5,271 nt of DNA from Sphingobium sp. (GTDB taxonomy: Bacteria > Pseudomonadota > Alphaproteobacteria > Sphingomonadales > Sphingomonadaceae): contig JASBTC010000391.1 in assembly GCA_030148625.1 (NCBI GenBank), positions 1 through 5,271 of the forward strand, written 5' to 3'. Every line of letters begins with the position of its first letter. The stretch's first letter is position 1. Under the pieces are notes generated by a model, which worked only from the letters and a program-made list of their open reading frames with translations, was not told the DNA's origin and did not search any database. This document shows, piece by piece, positions 1 through 5,271 of the stretch. A program made the position numbers and the translations under genes.

Positions 1-302
1 GCCGCATCGGTCAGGGCAATATCCCGGGCAAGCCGCCTTCGCCCGATATCGTCAAATTCGTCGTCGATTTCACGGGCGACCGGTTCGCAGGGCTCACCCA
101 TCGTTCCCCCGTCGCGCCGCGCGCCAGCGTTGTCGGTGGACGCGTGGTCAATCAGGGCTGCTACCCGGTCGACGGGCATGTCAATCTGTGGCGGCTCATC
201 CTGGATATCCAACGAGACGGCGAGCGGCCGCTGGACGTGCGCGCGATCCTCGATATGCGAAATCAGCCACTTACCGAGACATGGCTCTATCTGCTCGGCT
301 GA
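1..302 (+). CDS. opgG: Glucan biosynthesis protein OpgG (MdoG), C-terminal part only
   Basis: This is the last 99 codons of a gene entering from the left; complete codons begin at base 3 and TGA is at 300-302. OpgG is a periplasmic protein needed for making osmoregulated periplasmic glucans, probably acting on the glucan as OpgH releases it. The fragment reads RIGQGNIPGKP near its start, then KFVVDFTGD, later NLWRLILDIQRDGERPLDVRA, and it ends in QPLTETWLYLLG. The glycine-rich PG segment, the KFVVDF strand and the terminal LTETW-Y motif are typical of the OpgG/OpgD family, and the region corresponds to its C-terminal Ig-like domain. The signal peptide and N-terminal beta-sandwich domain lie outside the window. 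The paralogue OpgD has the same C-terminal pattern and cannot be excluded from this fragment, but the position directly before opgH on the same strand favours OpgG. Confidence 0.88.
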   Translation, partial: RIGQGNIPGKPPSPDIVKFVVDFTGDRFAGLTHRSPVAPRASVVGGRVVNQGCYPVDGHVNLWRLILDIQRDGERPLDVRAILDMRNQPLTETWLYLLG

Positions 303-422
303 AGCGCAAAAAACCGGCAATCGTCCGGAACGCTCCATCGGCCCGGCAGTTTTGAGCCGACACCGTACCCTTGCAGAGAGAAGGGACGGAAACTGCCGTA
401 TAAACAGCGTACAGGTCGCACA
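303..422 (+). other. opgG-opgH spacer, open in the reading frame of both genes
   Basis: This 120-base spacer contains no stop codon in the frame shared by opgG and opgH, so a single TGA (300-302) separates the two reading frames. The in-frame translation has no recognisable domain and looks like untranslated spacer. It contains short inverted CCGG elements (314-317 and 325-328) and a purine-rich stretch near 375-390. No convincing promoter or terminator was seen. Co-transcription of the two genes is the likely arrangement. Confidence 0.5.
375..386 (+). promoter_or_regulatory. Purine-rich Shine-Dalgarno-like stretch without a standard start nearby
   Basis: The stretch AGAGAGAAGGGA is the best Shine-Dalgarno-like sequence upstream of opgH. 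The only in-frame start-like codon at a normal distance is CTG at 393-395. The standard candidates, TTG 423 and ATG 462, lie too far downstream for it. The alternative signal for TTG 423 is the weaker ACAGGT at 411-416, about 7 bases before it. This leaves the opgH start open; CTG initiation is rare, so the match may be chance. Confidence 0.3.
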
Positions 423-2333
423 TTGCCGGACGGTTCCCCACAGCCACGTTTGTCGGACGCCATGCTGGCGCTCGCCCCCATCGGTCCGGCCGGCGTCGCC
501 GGTGAATTGCCGCCCGAAGCCCGGCTCGAAATGCCCATCCAGTCGTTCCGGGAAGCGCCGCGCCCCGGCCGCCGGGTCGTAACCACACCCGACGACATGG
601 TGGAGCGGCGGATCCTGGTCGTCGTCGCCACGCTCGCGCTCGGCATGTTCGCCGCGACCGAGATGATGCGTCCATTGGCGGGACTGAGCCTGCCCCGCTT
701 GCTCGACGGCGCATTGTTCATGCTGACCTTGAGCCTGTTCTGCTGGATCGCGCTGGGTTTCGTGAATGCGGCGATCGGTTTTTGCGTGCTCGTCGCCGAA
801 CGCGGGAAACCGCGCGCCACATGGCCTTTGGCCATTCCGCGGCGAAGAACGGCGGTGCTCGTACCGATCTATCACGAGGATATGGGCCCGATCGCCACAC
901 GCGTTTCGCAAATGAGCATAATGCTGGAACGCGCCGGCGTCGCCCGGCAGTTCGACATCTTCCTGTTGAGCGATTCCGGCGCCACCGCCGCAGATGCCGA
1001 GCATGCGGCATATCGCGCACTGCGCGACACATGTGCCCTGCCCGTATATTATCGCCGTCGCCCGCAGAATATTGCGCGCAAGCCCGGCAATATCGCCGAC
1101 TGGGTTCGCCGTTTCGGCGGCGCCTATGAGTATATGATCGTCCTCGACGCCGACAGCCTGATGAGCGGCGACGTGATGGCGCGGCTGGCCGGCGTGATGG
1201 ATCGAAGTCCCGGCGTCGCATTGATCCAGACCGTGCCCAGCGTCGTGGGCAGCCGCACGATATTCGCACGCTGGCAGCAATTCGCCGCTGCCGCCTATGG
1301 CCCGATCTCGACCGCGGGCCTGATCTGGTGGTCGGGCCCGGAGGCTACCTTCTGGGGCCACAACGCCATCGTCCGCGTGAAGGCGTTCGCGGAGAGCTGT
1401 GGTTTGCCCGAGCTGAGCGGACGCGAACCGATGGGCGGCCACATCATGAGCCACGACATGGTCGAGGCGGCATTGCTGCGTCGGCGTGGCTGGGCGGTGC
1501 ATATGGTCGCAGTCGAGGGCAGTCATGAGGAATTCCCACCAACGCTCAGCGATCATGCCGTGCGCGACCGGCGCTGGTGCCAGGGCAATCTCCAGCATAT
1601 CCGGCTATTGGCCGCCGGTGGCTTTCACTGGATCAACCGGCTGCAATTGCTGATGGGGGCCTCAGCCTATCTCGCCTCCCCGCTCTGGCTGGCGCTGGCG
1701 CTCGTCACCCTGCTTCAGGGGGTGGGGCTGATCGACGCGTCATCCTTCGCACCCTCGCTCTGGCCGATCATGCTTACCCTGACATTGCTGTTCGGGCCGA
1801 AGCTGCTGGCTTTTGCGTGGATCCTGATCGATCGCGCACAGCGCGAAAGCCTAGGCGGAACGCGGAACATCGTGCGCACCATGGCGCTGGAAGTGCCGCT
1901 CGCGATGGCGGTCGCGCCGGTGACGATGATCAGCCAGACGATCGCCGTGATCGATATCGCCCGCGGCAAGCCGAGCGGCTGGCGCCCGCAGCGACGCGAT
2001 GCCAACGGCATTCCGCTGCGCCAGGCCGTGACCGACTATCGATACCATGTCGGTACCGGCCTGCTCTTCCTTGCGATGATCCTGGTCGCGGGCGGGGCGA
2101 CGCTGTGGCTGCTTCCGATCGTGCTCAGCCTGCTGCTCGCGCCCGTTACGGCGTCGCTCACCGCGCGGGCCGATTGGGGTGCACGCCTGGCACGCCGCGG
2201 CATCCTCGCACTGGATGAGACCGCATTTGCCGTGCCGGCATCGGGCGATCTGGCCGATATCGGAGCGCTCCGCACCGCCACGATATCGGACAACAAGCGT
2301 CCTGCACCGCTCAGCTTGTCGAACCTGCAATAG
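423..2333 (+). CDS. opgH: Glucans biosynthesis glucosyltransferase OpgH (MdoH)
   Basis: This inner-membrane GT2-family enzyme makes the glucose backbone of osmoregulated periplasmic glucans from UDP-glucose. As read from TTG 423 it has 636 residues and ends at TAG 2331-2333. Two membrane segments (about 63-81 and 97-124) precede the cytoplasmic glycosyltransferase domain (about 140-400), and several follow (about 410-436, 446-468, 485-511 and 544-576). The processive GT2 motifs are present: SDS at 183-185, DAD at 242-244, SHD at 343-345 and RRWCQGN at 383-389. WGHNAIVRVK (311-320) and YGPI (292-295) are further family hallmarks. The length matches the roughly 640-residue class (Xanthomonas-like, sharing LPPEA-L-MP-Q near the N-terminus) and is far below the 847 residues of the E. 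coli protein, which has longer ends. The start is uncertain: ATG 462 (residue 14) is a good alternative because the conserved segment begins only near residue 29. It follows opgG by 120 bases and is probably co-transcribed. Family assignment is very secure. Confidence 0.95.
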   Translation: MPDGSPQPRLSDAMLALAPIGPAGVAGELPPEARLEMPIQSFREAPRPGRRVVTTPDDMVERRILVVVATLALGMFAATEMMRPLAGLSLPRLLDGALFMLTLSLFCWIALGFVNAAIGFCVLVAERGKPRATWPLAIPRRRTAVLVPIYHEDMGPIATRVSQMSIMLERAGVARQFDIFLLSDSGATAADAEHAAYRALRDTCALPVYYRRRPQNIARKPGNIADWVRRFGGAYEYMIVLDADSLMSGDVMARLAGVMDRSPGVALIQTVPSVVGSRTIFARWQQFAAAAYGPISTAGLIWWSGPEATFWGHNAIVRVKAFAESCGLPELSGREPMGGHIMSHDMVEAALLRRRGWAVHMVAVEGSHEEFPPTLSDHAVRDRRWCQGNLQHIRLLAAGGFHWINRLQLLMGASAYLASPLWLALALVTLLQGVGLIDASSFAPSLWPIMLTLTLLFGPKLLAFAWILIDRAQRESLGGTRNIVRTMALEVPLAMAVAPVTMISQTIAVIDIARGKPSGWRPQRRDANGIPLRQAVTDYRYHVGTGLLFLAMILVAGGATLWLLPIVLSLLLAPVTASLTARADWGARLARRGILALDETAFAVPASGDLADIGALRTATISDNKRPAPLSLSNLQ

Positions 2334-2342
2334 ACCGCCCGG
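2334..2342. other. Nine-base convergent gene junction
   Basis: The opgH stop (TAG, plus strand) and the LysR-gene stop (TGA, minus strand, bases 2343-2345) are separated by only 9 bases. A small inverted repeat, GACC-GCCC-GGTC (2333-2344), spans the junction, but it has no T-tract on either side and is too short to call a terminator. Transcripts of the two blocks therefore probably overlap at their 3' ends, or end inside the opposing gene. Confidence 0.6.
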
Positions 2343-3260
2343 TCAGCGACCGCCGAGCAGCAGCGCACGCGCCTGATCGCGGAATTCACGCGCGAGCCTG
2401 GATTGCTGAGACAATGCCGATGTGACGAACGCATATTCGTGCATGATCGCCGGCACGAACTCACGCGCGACGAGCGGTTCGCGCAGATAGCTGCGTGCTA
2501 GCAATTCGTTGACGATTGCGATGCCGACACCGCGTGCGGCAAGCGCACACGCCGAGCCATGGGTGTGGGTCTCGATCGCGACGCGAGGACGCAGCCGATA
2601 GGTCGCGAAAGCCTCGTCCACCTGTGCGCGCCATTGCCGACCCGAACCGAGCAGGATCAGCGGTTGATCGGCCAGCAATTCGGGAGTCAGGACCGCGTGC
2701 CCGGCAAGCGGATGATCGGCGGTCAGCACACAGACCGAGCCATTGGCGATCAGCGGTTCGCAGCGCAAATCGGCATCGTCGACGGGCAGTTTCATGAAAC
2801 CGCAATCGACGACACGCGTCGCGATCATCGCCTTGGCGGTCTCGGTCGTCCGCGAATCCAGGCTGAAGCGAACCCCCGGAAAGCGATCGAGGAACGCTGC
2901 GACGATCTCGGGCAGCAATCCTTCGGCGAAACTGGGCGGCGCCACCACGCGCAATTCGCCGACCGCCGACGTCGCGATATCGCTGACCAGACTGTCAACC
3001 CGGCGCAACCCGGCCAGCGCCAGTTCCACTTCCTCCGCCAGCGCCAGGCCATCCTTGGTGGCGACCAATCGACCGCGGTCGCGATAGAAGAGTTCGAAAC
3101 CGACCGTGCTTTCGAGCTGGGCGATGATCCGGCTGACCGCCGGCTGGGTCATGCCGAGATTGCGCCCCGTGCTGGTGGCGGATCCGGTGCGGATCACCTC
3201 GGCAAAGGTCGTCAGCGCACGCACGCCCAGCGTGGACGCATTCCGTCGCGGCGCCGTCAC
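2343..3260 (-). CDS. LysR-type transcriptional regulator, opine-like ligand-binding group
   Basis: This is a 305-residue LysR-type DNA-binding regulator of normal family length. The N-terminal winged helix-turn-helix spans about residues 14-73, with recognition-helix region MTQPAVSRIIAQLE at 37-50 and GFELFYRDRGRLVATKDG as the wing region (54-71). A linker helix (about 72-95) leads to a two-lobed ligand-binding domain (about 101-295). Features such as GLLPEIVAAFLDRFPGV, HPLAGHAVLTPELLADQPLI, SACALAARGVGIAIVN and the late SRLAREF resemble the subgroup containing the opine regulators NocR and OccR, which sense amino-acid conjugates; this subgroup call is from memory of the pattern. The start is GTG at 3258-3260. 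The stop of the upstream hydrolase gene lies 9 bases before it in the same frame, so no upstream extension is possible. A GAG about 8 bases before the start is only a weak ribosome-binding site, which suggests translational coupling. The gene is the last of a co-directional operon and probably regulates it; the true target and ligand are unknown. Confidence 0.93.
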   Translation of the reverse strand: MTAPRRNASTLGVRALTTFAEVIRTGSATSTGRNLGMTQPAVSRIIAQLESTVGFELFYRDRGRLVATKDGLALAEEVELALAGLRRVDSLVSDIATSAVGELRVVAPPSFAEGLLPEIVAAFLDRFPGVRFSLDSRTTETAKAMIATRVVDCGFMKLPVDDADLRCEPLIANGSVCVLTADHPLAGHAVLTPELLADQPLILLGSGRQWRAQVDEAFATYRLRPRVAIETHTHGSACALAARGVGIAIVNELLARSYLREPLVAREFVPAIMHEYAFVTSALSQQSRLAREFRDQARALLLGGR

Positions 3261-3269
3261 AGTTGCATC

Positions 3270-5105
3270 TCAGGGAACAACCGGCGCCACGATGTGCGAG
3301 GGATGATCGCGATCGACATGGATCCGGTTGCGGGCGACCTGTGGCGACGCGCCGGAGACGCGCCAGTCGCAGTTCGGATTGACGTCGAAATGCGGAAAAT
3401 TACTGCTCGACACCTCGATCCGGATGCGGTGCCCGGCAAGGAACAGATTGCTCGTCGGAAAGGTCGGGATCGACAGCGCATAGATCTTGCCCGGCTCCAT
3501 CGGTTCCGGCGTCTCGAACGACGTACGAAACCGCGCACGCAGAATGCCATGGGCGAGGTTCATCGCATAGCCCTCCGGATAATCCGGGCTGGGCGGATGG
3601 ACATCAACCAGCTTGATCGTGAAATCGGTGTCGATCGCCGAAGAGCTGATGTGGAGATGCGCAACCACGCTTCCCGTCAACTCGATGGCCGCGTCGAGCG
3701 GTGGCGTCTCGAACACCAATATATCGGCGCGCTCGGCAAGCGCCCGCCCCGGCATCGTCGCACCGAACACTTCGGGCGTCTCGCGCTGGTCATAGGCGCC
3801 GGCGAACATCAGCGGAGCGCCCGATGCGATGGCGCCACCGATTGTCGGCACCGGATCGGCCGGATCGAAATCGTAGGCCAGCGGCTGGATGTCCGCATCG
3901 GGAACCGACAGATCCAGCGCACCATCCCCATGGAGGTAGAGCGTCATCGGTACCGCGCGCGCGATCGGCCATTCCTGTTCGTCGCGCCATCGACCGCCAT
4001 GATCGAGCCGCCCTTCCGGCGTCCGCCGCCCGCTGCCGCCGCCCATCACGAAGATCCGCACCGGCGCGGGCAGATGCTCGGGCGCATCGCGGCCCAGCAG
4101 ATGCCGGTCGAACCAGTCGCGGCGCAGCGTGAAATAATCGGCGCCGACATGCCCGTCGAGCGTCGCTTCGGCGCCGAAATCGACGTCGCCGGCATGGGTC
4201 ACCGAACGCTGGCCATGCGTCCAGGGGCCCAGCACCAGCTTCACCGGCCCGCGCTTGATCGGTGCCAATCCCATGAAATTGTCGATCGCGGTCTGCGAAT
4301 AGGGATCGTACCAGCTCGCCATATGGACCATCGGCACATCGGCATAACGATCATAATAGCCGCGCGCATAGATGCCCAACTGCTTCCAGAAATCGCTGAA
4401 CCGGTCATTGTCCCATTGCTCGAGGATAAAGGCTTCATATTCGGGTGCTGCGACGAGCGGAGAATAGCCCCGGCGCCAGCGCCGTCGCGTCCAGGCACCG
4501 ATATCCTCGGCTTCCAGCGCAGCACGGCGCACGGGGTCGGCCTCCGTCTCCGGCGCGAGCAGCGCATGTTTGCGCGCCCAGGTCAGCTGCTTGAGCTCGA
4601 ACGCCCCACCCTGCCGCGCGCCGCCATGATAGGCACTGGAAAACCCGCCTGAATCGAGGAACATTGCGCCCAGCCCCGGCGGATCGAGGCAGGCGAGCGC
4701 ACTTTGCACATGCGCGCCATAGGACAGGCCCATCGTGCCGATGCGACCGTCGCACCAGGGCTGTTCGAGCAGCCAGGCCAGCGTGTCGGCGCCGTCCTCG
4801 GCCTCGCTCAGATATTTGGTGAAGACCCCTTCCGATCCGTAGCGCCCGCGGCAATCCTGGAGGACAAAGGCGTAGCCGGCTTCGGCGAACCAGCCTGCAA
4901 TCTCCGGCTTGCTGCGCAGCCGTGGCACAGCGCGGGTGAAATCGCCATGGTTCGATCCGCGCTTGTCGTAAGGAGTGCGTTCGAGCAGCACCGGCACGCG
5001 CCGGCCCGGAGCCCAGTCGGGCGGCAGATAGATGTCGGTGGCCAGCCGGATGCCGTCGCGCATCGGTACCATCGCGTCGGCAATCGCTGCGGTTTCCACG
5101 ATCAT
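3270..5105 (-). CDS. CocE/NonD family serine hydrolase (S15-like, X-Pro dipeptidyl-peptidase superfamily)
   Basis: This 611-residue alpha/beta hydrolase is predicted to cleave an ester or amide/acyl bond. The family includes cocaine esterase CocE, glutaryl-7-ACA acylase, alpha-amino-acid ester hydrolases and X-Pro dipeptidyl-peptidases. The likely nucleophile is Ser128 in GLSYGA (126-131), the acid Asp267 in SWYDPY (264-269) and the base His297 in GPWTHG (293-298). Tyr46 in RTPYDK (43-48) matches the oxyanion-hole tyrosine of CocE. QDCRGRYGSEG (83-93) is another family hallmark. The catalytic fold covers about 10-145 and 245-345, a helical cap lies between, and a jelly-roll C-terminal domain covers about 350-608. 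The length is close to CocE (574 residues). No signal peptide is visible at the N-terminus (MIVETAAIADAMVPMRDGIR), so the enzyme is probably cytoplasmic. The start ATG overlaps the stop of the upstream transporter gene as ATGA, and there is no clear Shine-Dalgarno sequence, so coupled translation is likely. The catalytic class is secure; the substrate is not predictable, and esterase, acylase and peptidase activity are all possible. Confidence 0.93.
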   Translation of the reverse strand: MIVETAAIADAMVPMRDGIRLATDIYLPPDWAPGRRVPVLLERTPYDKRGSNHGDFTRAVPRLRSKPEIAGWFAEAGYAFVLQDCRGRYGSEGVFTKYLSEAEDGADTLAWLLEQPWCDGRIGTMGLSYGAHVQSALACLDPPGLGAMFLDSGGFSSAYHGGARQGGAFELKQLTWARKHALLAPETEADPVRRAALEAEDIGAWTRRRWRRGYSPLVAAPEYEAFILEQWDNDRFSDFWKQLGIYARGYYDRYADVPMVHMASWYDPYSQTAIDNFMGLAPIKRGPVKLVLGPWTHGQRSVTHAGDVDFGAEATLDGHVGADYFTLRRDWFDRHLLGRDAPEHLPAPVRIFVMGGGSGRRTPEGRLDHGGRWRDEQEWPIARAVPMTLYLHGDGALDLSVPDADIQPLAYDFDPADPVPTIGGAIASGAPLMFAGAYDQRETPEVFGATMPGRALAERADILVFETPPLDAAIELTGSVVAHLHISSSAIDTDFTIKLVDVHPPSPDYPEGYAMNLAHGILRARFRTSFETPEPMEPGKIYALSIPTFPTSNLFLAGHRIRIEVSSSNFPHFDVNPNCDWRVSGASPQVARNRIHVDRDHPSHIVAPVVP

Positions 5106-5271
5106 TGCGCCGCCGGAAGGCTATAGCGCGCCGGCGCGTCGGGGCCGACGGGAAGATCGAGCGTCACCCAGGTCGCGACCAGCGCAAGCCCGGTCAGGCC
5201 GATAGCGATCGAGAAGGGCAGCATCATCGCGATCAGCGATCCGACGCCGAACCCCTTCACCCAACGCTGGC
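5102..5271 (-). CDS. AbgT-family transporter, C-terminal fragment
   Basis: These are the last 55 codons of a gene entering from the right edge; complete codons start at base 5269 and TGA is at 5102-5104. The fragment begins QRWVKGFGVGSLIAMMLPFS, continues as a hydrophobic membrane segment (about fragment residues 18-38), and ends DLPVGPDAPARYSLPAAQ. The pattern of a glycine-rich G-G-L-MLP-S segment, a last helix with a W, then L-P-GP-AP-Y is what I recall for the C-terminus of AbgT (p-aminobenzoyl-glutamate transporter) proteins. Members of this inner-membrane family move p-aminobenzoyl-glutamate or related aromatic amides; MtrF and YdaH have been described as exporters of sulfonamides and p-aminobenzoate. 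Its codons show the same GC-rich style as the hydrolase, and the stop overlaps the hydrolase start by ATGA, placing it first among the operon genes visible here. Another ion-transporter-superfamily member remains possible because only the tail is present. Confidence 0.72.
   Translation of the reverse strand, partial: QRWVKGFGVGSLIAMMLPFSIAIGLTGLALVATWVTLDLPVGPDAPARYSLPAAQ
5127..5150 (-). repeat. Two abutting GC-rich palindromes just upstream of the hydrolase start
   Basis: CGCGCCGGCGCG (5127-5138) is a perfect 12-base palindrome, and CGTCGG-GG-CCGACG (5137-5150) is a 6-base inverted repeat around GG that shares two bases with it. Both lie inside the last codons of the transporter gene, 22 or more bases before the hydrolase ATG. 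In mRNA they could form alternative hairpins near a start that lacks a clear Shine-Dalgarno sequence. In GC-rich coding DNA such repeats can also arise by chance, so a function is only a possibility. Confidence 0.45.

Noticed and set aside
308..354. A possible terminator in the opgG-opgH spacer (AAAACCGG and a later CCGG-cag-TTTT)
   Set aside because: Pairing needs a bulge and a long loop, and the T-tract would be part of the stem and not follow it. The neighbouring genes are expected to be co-transcribed.
130..582. A 150-codon plus-strand open frame spanning the opgG end and the opgH start
   Set aside because: It lies out of frame with both recognised genes, overlaps conserved opgG sequence, and its Ser/Arg/Pro-rich product resembles no known family.
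1577..2218. A 213-codon plus-strand open frame inside opgH
   Set aside because: It is a frame-shifted shadow of a gene with clear family motifs, and its translation is Arg/Ala-rich and low in information, as expected in GC-rich DNA.
2333..2344. A GACC-GCCC-GGTC inverted repeat at the convergent junction as a bidirectional terminator
   Set aside because: The stem is only four bases and no T-tract follows on either strand.
2559..4652. A 697-codon open frame on the plus strand, antisense to the LysR and hydrolase genes
   Set aside because: It is codon-aligned with the sense genes, which share one frame and nearly lack TTA, CTA and TCA codons, so no antisense stops appear. Its protein is very rich in Arg, Gln, His and Asp with no domain pattern. 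It ends where the hydrolase uses a TCA serine codon (residue 152).

Overview
The window is GC-rich, densely coding bacterial DNA. OpgH is of the short class (about 640 residues) and its N-terminal region resembles Xanthomonas-type OpgH more than the longer enterobacterial protein. Together with codon use that avoids TTA, CTA and mostly TCA, and the pairing of osmoregulated-glucan genes with an AbgT transporter and a CocE/NonD hydrolase, this suggests a Gram-negative proteobacterium. A sphingomonad-like alphaproteobacterium is my best guess, but it is an inference from gene style and not proven here.

Layout: two converging gene blocks meet near position 2338. The plus-strand block (1-2333) is the 3' end of opgG, a 120-base spacer, and a complete opgH. 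These two genes make the osmoregulated periplasmic glucan (OPG) backbone: OpgH, in the inner membrane, polymerises glucose from UDP-glucose and passes the chain across the membrane, and OpgG acts on it in the periplasm.

The minus-strand block (5271 down to 2343) reads in the order: 3' end of an AbgT-family transporter gene, a complete serine hydrolase of the CocE/NonD (S15-like) family, and a LysR-type regulator whose ligand-binding half resembles the opine-type LysR group. The transporter stop and hydrolase start overlap as ATGA, and the hydrolase stop is 9 bases from the regulator start, so the three are probably one operon with its promoter upstream of this window. The likely logic is import (or export) of a small amide- or ester-linked compound, cytoplasmic hydrolysis, and control by a ligand-sensing regulator. 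The substrate cannot be read from the sequence.

No tRNA, rRNA, CRISPR array, insertion sequence or convincing rho-independent terminator was seen. The most interesting part is the compact transporter-hydrolase-regulator operon. Secondary points are the two same-frame, single-stop gene junctions and the uncertain start of opgH.
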